A stretch of DNA of 64,000 bases from Fragilariopsis cylindrus CCMP1102. Lineage: Eukaryota; Bacillariophyta; Bacillariophyceae; Bacillariales; Bacillariaceae. The notes beneath the pieces were generated by a model. The model was not told the origin of the DNA. It saw only the letters and a program-made list of their open reading frames with translations, and did no database searches. The translations under genes were made by a program, and so were the position numbers. This document shows positions 1 through 11,400 of this stretch, piece after piece. The stretch is from assembly GCA_900095095.1 (NCBI GenBank), contig FMBT01000292.1, positions 434,001 to 498,000 of the forward strand, read 5' to 3'. Every line of letters begins with the position of its first letter. Position 1 is the stretch's first letter.

Positions 1-37
1 CTATCATAAAGTACCGATCAACCATTATAAAACTTAC

Positions 38-295
38 CCATTCGTATCTAAAAGAATCGTGGGCTCCTGCCTCGTTATCTGCTTTTTTGGGGGTAGCCGA
101 TAATTCTGCTTTCTCAAAAAGAGTACTAGGAAACAAACTGGAACCTCCATCGTCAGAAGATTGGGTGGCAATGGCGGTGATGGGGTAGAACGTGATCGAC
201 CTATCTTGTCGAAAATTCTGCCGTAGCCCAGTAAATGAAGAACAAAAATCACAGATCGCAAATATCCACACCAAAATCCGAAAGGAAAGTTTCAT
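38..295 (-). CDS. First exon of a secretory or plastid-targeted protein (partial)
   Basis: On the minus strand an ATG at 295 opens an 86-codon reading frame that ends at a consensus GTAAGT donor (37..32), so the gene continues past the left edge. The N-terminus MKLSFRILVWIFAICDFCSS is a clear hydrophobic signal peptide. It is followed by FTGLRQ, giving an S-S/F junction like the diatom plastid motif. The rest (about 60 residues) is low-identity transit-like sequence ending in HDSFRYEW. That ending is reminiscent of the start of Rieske/PAO-type oxygenase domains (EWYP), but only two residues support this, so I do not assign a function. The 75-residue open frame overlapping it (34..261) is a shadow. 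The exon is well supported by signal peptide plus donor; the product is unknown. Confidence 0.5.
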
Positions 296-1137
296 ATTGT
301 TTCTTTATTCGCTTCGATATCCCTCCCTTTATTGCTTGTGGTGATGAATTTATCTATGCTTGAATTGAGGATACTTGTAAATTCAACATACCGTATCGTA
401 CTGCTACTGTAGTACAGTGGTACAATTATGAATACTGTATCGAATAACTATATTGAATAATACAATAACACTAGTTAATGAAATGTTTTTTTTTCGGATA
501 CAATTATTTTAAATTGTGCTGCCGATCGATCCTATGACGTACTAGTACTTCTAGTCGAATATACTGAAGCGTCCGCGATTCACGACATACGCGCGGGATT
601 AAAATTTTAAAACGCGCAAGGAGGGCCAGGTCTATTATGTACTTTCAAATTGGTTTTTTAATATAACTACCAGTTTAGGAACTAATGGCACACTTTTTTT
701 TGCTCGGGATATGGGCCCAATAATTCAACTAGTTAATTACTGCAATAATTAAATTACTTAACTATTGTACTGCAATAGAGCATCGACTAGAATAAGGTTT
801 TAAATAGGCCTACTAGCGTAATGACCGGTCATTATAATAGCACAGAATATACAGCTTTCAGAAACTGTCTTCCATTGGTCAATCCTATTTTTAGTTGTCG
901 AATTACATATGGTTTTCTAGTACGTATAATGTTGAAAATTCAATTTTAAATTAAATTACTTAACTATTGCAATATTTCCTTGTCGCGAGGTATCGCGTAC
1001 ACGTGTAACGGATGCTCGGTAAAAAAAGCTAATCCTAATTACACATTTTTTCGTCGTAGCGCGTTGGTATGTTTCTACGGCGAGCATGAGTTATTAGTTC
1101 CTAAACTTGTACTATTATTCCACAAAATAAGTTTCTA
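296..1137. other. Intergenic, contains an inverted-repeat element
   Basis: About 840 bases between the left-edge exon (whose promoter lies here) and the 3' end of the FtsH-like gene. It is AT-rich with islands of CGCG. No convincing reading frame is present. The right half is an inverted-repeat element listed separately at 671..1109. Confidence 0.6.
671..1109. mobile_element. Non-autonomous inverted-repeat element (MITE-like)
   Basis: The 15-mer AGTTTAGGAACTAAT (672..686) recurs as its exact reverse complement at 1093..1107. TAC flanks both sides (668..670 and 1110..1112), which may be a short target duplication. The interior has no coding capacity. It carries an internal direct repeat (TTAAATTACTTAACTATTG near 750 and 951) and CGCG-rich patches. 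It differs from the CTTCCTCC family elsewhere in the window. The superfamily cannot be told from this copy alone. Confidence 0.5.
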
Positions 1138-3289
1138 TCATCTTCTCCCATGATCTTCGGATTCCGAATACCACGAAAATGGATGCAGCAGCGGTGGCTC
1201 CTTGCTTTCTTGATTCGCATTATGATTGTTTGACGACAAAGATATCATACCTCGGCCAATGCTGTTTTTTCTAACCTTCATTGTTCGTGCCCGCTGTATC
1301 GCTTGAAGCAAATGACCTTGCTCAATATGCTTGCTTCCTCCCCTCACCGCCAAAAGTGCTGCATCGTTGACAACCTGCTTCAAGTCGGAGCCAGAAAAGT
1401 TGGGCGTTTGCTCTGCTAAGTAATCCCAGCATATGGTAGAAAAACGGCACCGTGTCTTGGCTGCATGAACTTTCAAAATCTCCATTCGTCCTCGATTGTC
1501 TGGAAAAGGAACGTGAATTTGTCTATCAAACCGTCGCAGAATAGCTGGATCGAGGACGTTGGGAATATTCGTTGCGGCAATAACAATAACGGTGACAGGG
1601 ACATCATTCTCAGAGTTATTACTGACAGTCGCAGAAACTTTATTTGTATGAAATCCATCCATTTCTGTCAGTAATTGGTTCAACGTTTGATCTCTTTCGT
1701 CATTGCTGCTCGTTATTCCATCATATGATCTTGACTTCGCCAGCGCATCCAATTCATCAATAAAGATGATAGCTGTTGCTGGTCGAAGGCAGCTGTTGTC
1801 CTTTTTTTCTTCCTTCTTGCCTGTATCTACATGTTTTGCTGTTAACCCCCACGACGGTAACCATCGACCTTGTTTGAGACGTTGTTTACGATCATAATTC
1901 TTTAGGGCAACCTTGCGGGCCTCTTTAAAAAGTTTTCTAACTCTTGCAGCACCCCGTCCCACGTACCTGATGAATTGAGGGTTGTTGTTATTGATTAATG
2001 TTGATGTGTTGTGATACGATTCAATGTTACACAGGAAGCGATTGAATTGGGAATGAAACAGAGATAGGGACGGTTGGTTAGAAATTTTTCTGCAAGACGT
2101 ACGTGGTGCATGTATACGAAATGAAAAAAAACTGTTCTATCGAAGAAACGTACATTTCACAGAAGTCGCTCCCGCTACATACACAAAAGGCATCGCACTC
2201 AGCTTCTCCCGCGACCGCTTTAGCCAGTAAAGTTTTCCCTGTCCCCGGTTCACCGTGAAGTAGGATTCCACGAGGAGGCATTGCACCTAAAGAGTGATAA
2301 CCCGAGGGATTTTGAAGATAGGAAACTATTTCTCGTACTTCAGGCAATATGTTATCGAGTCCTGCTACGTCCGAAAATGATATTGTATTCTTGTCACCAA
2401 TCGCATTGGTGTTACTTTTAGGTGTAGTTAGTAGTTTGGATGAGAAGAAATCTTCATCATCTAAATTTCCATCTTTAATCCCCTTAAACATCCTATACGC
2501 AAAAGCTAAATATACAAACGGCAATGCTGTCAGGATAAGTGGAGCCGCTTTGCTCCCGAATGATTTAGGTAGTGTTGATACATCACTACCGTGGCGACTC
2601 AACAGGTCAATCATCTCAGTTTGTAGTATCTGCGAAGGAAATTCTGTTCTTTTCCAACCTTCATGGGTACTGAAAATAATTTCGGTCGCACCAATCAAAG
2701 CGCATTTCACGACACCATGTTGAGCGGCAGTCCTGAGCAAACTAAGCGATGCTTGTTCAGCGTAAGCATAATCGGGTCTACGTAGGAAATTGATCAATAA
2801 ACTGCTAAGACTATTCGAAAATTGTACCCCAAGATTTATGTAGCCAGGAAATTGACGGACATTTTGTAGCTTCTTTTCATTGTTGTTGTTGTTGTTCTTC
2901 TTTGCACTATTCAAGAATGAGATAAAAGACAAGATAATCCATCGCCGTCCCCGTCCCCCGCCACGCTTACATAATGCATAGGCAACTGCGGTCAATATCA
3001 TTCCAGCAGTTCCTTGGTAGTACTTTCGATAAGATGCCGATTGTTGTGGTGATGAGGATGTGTTCAAAGAAAGAATGCGTTGTAGAACACGGCGTATCCA
3101 GCCTTCATGAATTATCTTGTTGTCATTAACATCACGCACGCTGCATATCTTATTGTTTGACATTTCTCCCGCCCCACCACCTTCGTTACGTTGATCATCG
3201 TCATTGTCAATATTACGCGGAGAAAGTTGTGCCGTCATAGGCGCATGATGGTCGGAATTGCTAACGCTATTAGTGTAACGGGGAGCCAT
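1138..3289 (-). CDS. FtsH-like membrane AAA ATPase lacking the protease domain
   Basis: Two exons, 3289..2154 and 1966..1138, join across a 187-nt intron (donor GTACGT, acceptor CAG) in phase 2 to give 654 residues. The splice restores EMYVGRGAARVRKLF, the classic FtsH pore-loop segment. The first half has FtsH-type membrane segments, including APLILTALPFVYLAFAYRMF. Walker A is GEPGTGKT (about residue 345). After a lysine-rich insertion of about 40 residues come Walker B (IIFIDELDAL), the second region (LNQLLTEMDGF), sensor 1 (AATN) and an arginine-finger stretch LRRFDRQ that lacks the usual PG. The lid helix SGSDLKQVVNDAALLA is present. The protein stops about 50 residues later with no HEXXH, so the M41 zinc protease is absent. 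It may be an unfoldase or a subunit of an FtsH complex in a plastid or mitochondrial membrane. An unseen downstream exon cannot be excluded, but the stop lies well inside normal sequence. Confidence 0.85.
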
Positions 3290-4024
3290 GATTGATTCAA
3301 TCTACCAATATTTTGTTCGTTGTTTTCGTATTCCTTTGTAGTGCAGGTAAAAAATGGCTAGTGGCTAGGCCTCTCTCCTCCCTTCCGTAAGCTTATGATT
3401 CAAAGACAACCGAGAGACATACTATTACGAACATACTCAATACGCACATGTTCAATGTAAAAAAATGGAATCTACTGTACACTACTGTACATTTACTTCT
3501 TTTATCAATTTCAAATTTGATGTTGATCATTTCAAAACTTTACTTAAGGACACGCGAAATTATCCGATTTTTTTTACTTATGATGCGCGCATGAAAGCAC
3601 TTACAGTACTAACTTTTTACGTACTACAGCCAGGGACCATCATGGCAAGAACGAAATAAGGAAAGACTTGTGGTAAAAAGTGAAAAGGGAATACGTTTGA
3701 ATTACCATGTTTGCAATATAACTCATCATATGAAGGATACCACCTATTGCTAATTTTTTTTGGTAAAACTCAAACATCAGATAGCATTAAAGAGGTCAAT
3801 AAGATCGCTGCCCACTACAACATGGTTTCTAATGATTCTAGACAAAACTTGTCCTTTACCATTCTTGCTGGTAGTGGGACTACCAGTTTTGAAATTGGCG
3901 GATTGCATATATTAATGTTACAAAACGAGACGGTCATTGCATATCATACATAGATTATTCACCACCATGATGTAGTGAAAAGCATTTTTTTAAATTATTT
4001 AATCTCATTGAAAAATCTCTAATG
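3290..4024. other. Intergenic, promoter of the FtsH-like gene
   Basis: 735 AT-rich bases between the FtsH-like start and the 3' end of the ketosphinganine reductase gene. Short open frames here show no codon-use or motif support. One small perfect hairpin is visible at 3869..3887 (CTGGTAGT, loop GGG, ACTACCAG). Confidence 0.5.
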
Positions 4025-5183
4025 TCAGTCTATCTTTGGATCACCTTTCTTTTTGTTTTCGTCCTTCTCTTTGCCCCGGAATTTCCTGATGGTAATCCAC
4101 CAGTCATTCAGGATGAACAAACAGATCAGCCTAAATAGTCCACTTAATGCCACTTGAGCCACAGCATCGCCCAGGTTTGAGACAGGAGACATACCTGCAG
4201 TTAGATTACTTAACATCCAGCCGATGGGGTTGAAGTAAACTTGAAAATTAGGATTCTTTGCAAACGCACTATTTATCATAACATTTGCCGTACTACACCA
4301 TGTGACGAAGAGAGAGAGAGAGATAGCAGTACATTATAGGATACGAAAGATTTAGGAAGAATGATGGTGATGATTCAAGAAAGAAAACGTTACAAGCCTG
4401 AGGTAACGTCTCCTAAATAAAAAGGAAGAGTTTCGCAGTAAAATGACACAGTATTTCGTTCTAACGTATAATACACAAACAACCATGATATTATTTTGGG
4501 AATTCGCAACTTACTCTTCTGGTCTGGCAAGGCCTCCAGTTGCATTCAATATTTTAGTGATTTCGGGCATCATTTTCGTTTCTTCCTTATATCCAGGAGT
4601 ATCAGTGTCTACAGGAAAGGCACATTGAATGCTGACACCTGGCTTATCACGAATAAGTTCGGCATGTAATGCTTCAGCAAAGCCACGCAACGCAAATTTT
4701 GTGGGACTATATGCGGTATAACCATACATCCCTACTTGCCCTGCAGCACTGGAACAAAATACCAAACATCCATTTTCCATGTGAGGAAGAAATGCACGCG
4801 CAATATACATAGAGCCTATTAAATTGGTTTGAATAAGTTTTTCGTAAACTTCAATAGGTATTTGATCATATTCCGTCGTGTATGATATACCAGCACAATT
4901 GAAGATGATTATTCGGTCCTCTTTCTTCGCTATTTGTCCAGCAATTTTTTCCAAGGCGTCATAATCTGATACGCTGACAGAAATTGCTTCCACTTTCGTC
5001 GTCGTACCGGTAGATGACACTTCCTTGTTAATATCATTTTTTGCATCATCGAGTTTATTTTTATTTCTCGCTAATATAGTAATCTTCATGCTATTCTTTT
5101 TTCTTGCACATTCTTTTGCAATAGCCAATCCAATTCCACTACTACCCCCAAAAACAATGACATGATCGCACGGTGCCACATTT

Positions 5184-5222
<39 letters not shown>

Positions 5223-5365
5223 GATACTTTTGTACCGTTTTCGTCTTTTCGATAGAGTAAAAGCAGTAAGGAAGGGATCGAAAGGATCGCAAGGATAGGT
5301 GCCGTCGCGAATGCTACAAGAATGCACGGGATGGCCAGTATACCGGCTAGTATTAACTTGAGCAT
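4025..5365 (-). CDS. 3-ketodihydrosphingosine reductase (short-chain dehydrogenase)
   Basis: Exons 5365..4515 and 4292..4025 join across a 222-nt intron (donor GTAAGT, acceptor TAG) to give 372 residues. The N-terminus is a long hydrophobic anchor (residues 1-40) followed by a poly-Thr linker encoded by a GTC/GAC triplet run. The Rossmann motif is VIVFGGSSGIGLAIA, then NCAG, the catalytic Ser in FCSSAAG, and the YSPTK form of YxxxK, followed by PVDTDTPGY. The second exon supplies the C-terminal region IGWMLSNLTAGMSPVSN plus a hydrophobic helix. This matches the characteristic C-terminal membrane segment of KDSR/FVT1 and separates it from generic SDRs. It would reduce 3-ketosphinganine to sphinganine at the ER in de novo sphingolipid synthesis. 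Its 5' end faces the CW zinc-finger gene. Confidence 0.88.
5184..5219. repeat. GTC trinucleotide microsatellite (12 units)
   Basis: Uninterrupted (GTC)12 on the plus strand. It lies inside the ketosphinganine reductase gene, where it encodes a poly-threonine linker between the membrane anchor and the Rossmann domain. Confidence 0.95.
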
Positions 5366-5982
5366 GATCTAATATAGGACGTAAAGGAGGACTTCGACTT
5401 TGAACTTTGAACTTCCATTCTCCATCGGCATTGAGTCGCCATTATTGTTATTTTTTTGCTACAAGCATTATAATTCTGAATTTCTGAATCTTCCAAATTT
5501 AAATTATTGAATCGAATGAATCAATCCATTCTGTTTTACCTGGAGGAGAGGGAGGGAACATGCATGATAAATATCACCCCCATATGACGAGCTTCCCCCT
5601 AAAAGTATTCTTGCTAGTACAGTACTATAACTATAGTAGTACAGTAGTAGGACCTAGGACCTCGAACATACGTACAGGGGGTGCTGATAACAATCCCTGG
5701 AACATACCGCGTGCCAACCCTCATCTCTTCGTGACGGCATCAATACCGTACTTGTAGAGTACAGTAGTGCACTTGTTTGAACTTAAACAACATGCATAAC
5801 CATAAAACGTTAAGTTACCCTTATCATTTTTTATAAACAGCACATATTTCATCAGTTCAGTGTACTAGTACAGTCACAGTGGAAACGACAAATATTTCTC
5901 GAAGTCACCGTCGCTCCAACAATACCGTCACTCTACCGCCGAAACTTGAAGCACTTTACTGTATTAACGAGGAAAATATCCC
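5366..5982. promoter_or_regulatory. Divergent intergenic region
   Basis: 617 bases between two start codons pointing away from each other. It must hold both promoters. AT-rich, with several GTACTAGTAC-like and AGTACAGTAG-like words, and a GAATCGAATGAATC stretch near 5509. No TATA position can be fixed and no coding potential is seen. Confidence 0.4.
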
Positions 5983-8266
5983 ATGATGGAAAACACCGAC
6001 GACTCCTCTACGCCGAGCACGAACACAAACAAGGTTGATGATAATAATGATGATTTGGGGAAATCCGCGACCGAAACTACCGATTCTTCGCTTAATCCGT
6101 CTTCGCCTTCTGCACCTTCAAACAAAGTCACAACGACGGTAACAGTGGCGTCGACTACCACAGCTACTACCAACAACGATAACGATGACAACAACGACGG
6201 CAACGACGTTACATCATCTGGTAAGACCGACGACGGCGTAACTGCTAGTAGCAAGAGCGGTGCCATCACTTCGACCGTGACGGCGGTAGAAGATTCATCA
6301 TCGACTTCTTCCGAAAAGGCAACGAAAGTCGGATTATCATTAACCGGAGCTGTTTCGAATACTATCCCGAAAAATACGAATACCGATAGTGGAGGAGCAA
6401 AAGAAACGACAACGACAAAGTCGGGTGGTAGTGGTATTGGTAGTGGTGGACTAACGGCCACCGCGGCAGCAATGAAATCAAAGACAAATACACCTTTGGC
6501 GAGTGGGACTGCTGGTTGTGGGACCACAACTCCAAAAACGGTATCTTCAAAACCTTCCTCCACTGGGACCGGAGGAGGAGGATTATCATCGTCAACTCAA
6601 ATTGTTGGAGCCACCACCACCACCACCGAAAAAAAAACTTCCGCCTCGACAGGAACCGCAAAAACTACCACATCTTTATCATCGGCAGGTGGTGGTACGA
6701 AATCACTCAAAAAGGGAGCACGGAAGAAGCGGAAAACGGCTGCCGCTGGGACAAACGATGAAACTGAGAAAGATGGAATTTCCGCTCCCAAAAAGAAGAA
6801 ATTAAAACGGAAAAAGGTGAGTCGAATCAAAACTTATATATTCATAAAAATAATGATTCTCGTCGTCTTTTTTCGTTCGACATGAGTCTTTTGTGTTGTC
6901 TACAGGAAAAAAATCTTACACTCATGTTTCTTCAATTCTTTTTTCTTTGTTCTCATCATGATAATCGAAAAAATAGGAAAAGGACGAATCTGGCGATAGC
7001 AATAAAGCGGGGGCCGTTGTCAAAACTGAGAAATCGAAAAAACCTCGCAAGCAGACCAAGAAGTCGTCCTCCAGTGGCGGAACTTCTGGCGCTTCCGGTG
7101 GACAATCTTTTGCTGACCATCTTCATGCTCCTCCTGGATTGTCGGCCGCTCAGATGGCTGTCCAAGAACAAATGCGCAAGGCATTAGAGGAAGATCAGTA
7201 CAGCGCCAATGGGAGCATTATTGATGACGATACAGATGACGACGACCATCAATATATGTACAAGGGACATTCGATTCGTCTCGATCGATCCTATCTATTG
7301 CAAGCCGCCAAAAAACATAATTGGTTAGGAGATGGCAGTGGTGCGGGATCGGTAGTCACGGCCTCAGGAAGAACATCTGTAGTAGCCAGCGATGAGGAAA
7401 TGAACTATCTAGATGATGACAATGATGATGACGATGACGACGACGTAGAAGACATTCTTAACGATAATAATGGAGTAAGCGGAAGTAGCAGTAAGAAAAG
7501 TACATCCAAATCGTCCAAAAACGCAAAAAATGTTGGCAACAATAAGAAAAAGGGACGCAACCAATATACCAATCGTAGCAACAGTAGCAACACCTTTAGG
7601 GGAGAAGAGATGAACAAAGGCGCACTTGAAATTGGAAAGAACAAGAATACGGCTGTCGGTGTATCGTCTTCATCAGTCGATAAGGGAGCAGATATGGAAA
7701 GAGACGAAGGTAGTATTTTTGGTCAAACAACTGGTTCGTCTAATTCTACGTGGGTAGAGTGTGACAAGTGTAAAAAATGGAGACGTCTTCGCGGCGTTGT
7801 CGATGAACGCAAACTTCCTCCAAAATGGTACTGCACAATGAATAAGAACGACCCAGAACGAGCCCGTTGCTCAGCACCAGAAGAAGAATACGACGCAGCC
7901 CATACACCCGAATCGGCAGCCGATGCACGTACTCGTAAGCATTTGCGGGTATGGGTCCGTCGGTTACAGTGCAATGAGCAGTACGAGTCACGTTTACCGA
8001 CTCTTACCCGGGGGAAGAAACGATCCGTTGCCTCAAGCTCTAAGGAACCACACGAATGGATCCGCTGTTGCAACCCGTCCTGTGGCAAATGGAGAGCTAT
8101 TTTGAGGATTATGGACGCCAAGCAAAATGTCATCGATCGGACTTCAGATGGGGAATGGTACTGTGTTATGAACACATGGGACGAGAAGACGGCTAGTTGT
8201 GCGGCTCCACAGGAGAATCTACCAGCCGTTGGTTGTCCACCTTGGGTCTTGCAGGACGAACATTAA
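5983..8266 (+). CDS. Tandem CW-type zinc-finger protein
   Basis: Exons 5983..6816 and 6977..8266 join in phase 0 across a 160-nt intron (donor GTGAGT, acceptor TAG) to give 707 residues. The first 240 residues are almost entirely Ser/Thr/Gly with Asn/Asp, followed by lysine-rich nuclear-localisation-like clusters (RKKRKTAAAG, PKKKKLKRKK). The C-terminal third carries two CW domains. The first begins WVECDKCKKWRRL, with WYC and a later Cys in RARC. The second begins EWIRCCNPSCGKWRA, with EWYC and TASC. The paired Cys and Trp residues of the fold are present in both. CW domains commonly read methylated histone H3 lysine 4, so a chromatin-associated nuclear role is inferred. No catalytic domain accompanies them. 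The first ATG is followed at once by a second; I use the upstream one. Confidence 0.85.
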
Positions 8267-8466
8267 ACTACCGGTGGTTGACAAAATAATGAGAACGTTG
8301 ATTTTTCTTTTTTGAGGCGGAAAAAGAACGCATACTAAAAAAGCAACATTATAAAATGGGAAAGTATCAGTCATGTTGAGATGATTAAAAAAAAAAGAGA
8401 CTATATTAACACAATTATAAAAGAACAAATGTACAATAAAGATACTATTAAAGAATTATTGAATAT

Positions 8467-11400
8467 CTACAATTCGTCCGCTTCATCGTACACCTCGAGC
8501 ACTGCATTACTGTTCTCTGACGGCGGCAATGGATTAAGTACATTTACATCCCGTACTTGCTTGTATTTTTGCAAGGCACGACTGGCAAACTGTTGTTCAA
8601 ATGAAACATTTCCCTGATTGTTCCCTGGTTGTTGCAATGCAATAGCAAAAATTTCGAAGGCACGTGCATGAAGTGGTTGCTCGACCATCCACGAATACAG
8701 CATGCCTATAGTTTGTGTCGTAATCTGTTCGTCGTTTAGAACCTTACTGGCATCGGCTATTGAGGCGGAGTCAAGCAAATAACAGAGAAACTGCTGATTC
8801 TGTGCAGACATTCTAGAGGACACGGTTCTACGAGAACTATTTGCCTTGCTAAAATCACAGTTGATGCGAATGGCCGGAGATTTTTGGAGAATAAGTACAG
8901 ATGCTATTAACGCCTCTCCTATGTATCCCATTTTTTGATAGTCATTTAGGGTCAAAAGGTCGCTCGGAAGGTAACATATGGCTGCCATCGAGGTAACAAC
9001 AACCTTTTCATTCAGATTTGTGTGATTTTTTGGACATTGAAGCAAGTAGTAGATGGCCTCAGAGCACGCTGAAACCAAAACATTGCATTTCTCCTTGAAA
9101 ATTCCAGCTGAAAGGCCTTCAAAGACAAGTCCTAGCGAGTGACAACACCCCCAGCCATGTTTCTTTGCAGCTGACCTCTCTTTCCATGTAAGCGTGGATT
9201 TTTGCTCTTTCAATGTCACGTGCAATGTGTTGGAAAGTTTCAGAGTCAACAACTTAATGACTTGTACCAGTATCGTGTAAGACGAAGACAAGTCACTTCT
9301 AGGATATTTCAGTAAAGAACACGCCAGTAAATTCCCTGTGTGTCCAGTAGATCTGATAGCATTTTTTACTACTTTGTCATTTGTGTCATTGAAAGACGAG
9401 AGGATAGCATTAGAAATCTCGTGTAATCTTTTGGTATCCAAAAGATCTTTCTGGTTTGAATCTATTAGGGCACTGGCAAGATTTCCCAACGAAAATATAG
9501 ACATGGATCGGACTGCTGCATTCTGATCCCCACAGAGTCCTAGCATAGATGTGCAAACTTTGTCCGATACCAACGAAAAATGTCGTATCTTGGTTTCTTC
9601 GGGAATGCCCCATTGCAAATTAGTAGGTGCAATATACTGAGTGCAGAACTCCCCGACAGCTTTAGATGCTCCCTCACGAATTTTGGCGTTGGAATTGTGA
9701 CAGTACTCCAACATTTGTTCGAAATGACATAATACTCGACCCTTAATAGTATCCAATTGGATCCAATCCTGACTACGAAAAGCTGCATATATTGTAACCA
9801 ATCTTCGGAGACCGTTATGACTCCACGATTTTAGCATAATTGGGCTTAGATCCATGATAATTATATCGTTTTTGGGCTTCAATTCTGCAGACACAGTAAA
9901 GTTTGATCTCCCTAACATCAAAGACTCGAAAACTTCCAAGCGTTTAAGGTCCATTCCGCTAGTGCTACTGGTGTCCAATCCTTCGAACAGTTTATGAAAG
10001 GAATCCCATCTTTGTAAAGCCACATCAGGAAGTGTTCTTAAAATGGACGACAATATCTTAATAGACCAATCCAAACTTTCGTCCATTGATCCAAACGAAT
10101 CCATCAATCTTTTTATGAATACTTCAGAAGAAGTTTTTTCGTTTAGAAACCAAGCCCGTCCAGGTGCGCACATCCCGAGGAGGTCTCCTTGTGGAGTTAC
10201 TTTTCCTCCCATTGCTGCAAGTAAAATTTGAAAGGATACAGCTTTCTTTTCTTTACTAGGACCAGACTCGTTGGAATCGAATGTAACACTGAATAGAATC
10301 GCCCACAAGTCTCCACCAGAGCGGACTAATTTCATGTCACAATATGGGATTTCAAGTAACAATACTTTTAGGAGACGTGCTAAAGAATTGAGTAATATTC
10401 GATCGAAGCAATTCTCAAAAGCGTTCGTCGCAATCACAATCAGTGCTTCCAATGCATCCACTGCATTTTTATACAAACCTGATGTATTTACTTTGCTAGG
10501 TGGTGATATTGTAAGCGACCGCGTAGTATTATACCTCATTCGCTCCTGATTTGAATGACTCTGTTTGAGCCATATATTCCACGGTAGTACCAAGATGAAA
10601 TCTGCCAAACAATCAGCGACGAGAGCAATAGCTTTCGGATTTTTGTGGTGTAGACGTAGTGAGTTATCGTTACTATCTATCGTTATCATAGATGGTAGAT
10701 GGGGGCGGATGATATTTCTACTTTTATTGACATGTTCCCTACTATGTACAGTGTTTTCATTGACATGCTTCGAAGATTGTTGTGAAGACACTTGCGTGGT
10801 AGGATAATTTGCGCCCTCGATCATAAGCTTCCATCCCATCCCTGTCATGTCATTTGGATAACAAGCAATGAGCGTCCTTAAAAGATGCAGTGAGGTCACC
10901 GTCAGCGCTGCCTCGTCCTTAATGAGCACATCCAATACAAAGTTCTGCAATCGTTTCACAATTTGGTTTTCTACACTAAAGTCAGTGTTCTTGGTTTCGT
11001 TTCCTTTTTTCAATTTACGAATCGCATCAATTGAGGCAGACAAAGCACGACATACATAAATCTGTTCCTCTGTTCTTTTTAGTTTACTCAACGTTTCCAA
11101 ATTTTGTAGTAGTACCGACAGTAGTCGTATTCGAAGTGGGTTCATTGTTTGTTCTTCCATACCGTAATCTGATATTATAGATACGTCCTGAACCAAAGGC
11201 GCTAACATTGCGGATGCGTGGCTTGGATTTTGAAGTAGAACGACTAGTGCCTCAGAAATACAAGCAATTTTTCTTGGATATGAATTCATCGTTGGCATGT
11301 TCTGCTCTTGTTGTTGTTGTTGTTGTTGCTGCTGCTGCTGCTGCTGCTGATGACTCTGATCATGATGTGCTGACGACGATAAGTATGGGATAAATATACC

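Noticed and set aside
34-261. 75-residue minus-strand open frame
   Set aside because: It overlaps the better-supported first exon (38..295) in another phase; that exon has a signal peptide and consensus donor.
3869-3887. Perfect 8-bp hairpin as a terminator or RNA gene
   Set aside because: Single short stem in AT-rich intergenic DNA of a eukaryote; no other RNA-gene feature.
3465-3953. Two plus-strand open frames of 64 and 80 residues
   Set aside because: AT-rich, no motif, no codon bias, no splice logic; typical chance frames.
5560-5757. 65-residue plus-strand frame upstream of the CW gene
   Set aside because: Lies in a divergent promoter, has no domain, and no splice site links it to the CW frame.
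6362-6830. Overlapping frames inside the Ser/Thr-rich part of the CW gene
   Set aside because: They arise from repetitive ACN/TCN codons; the CW frame is continuous and spliced to the zinc fingers.
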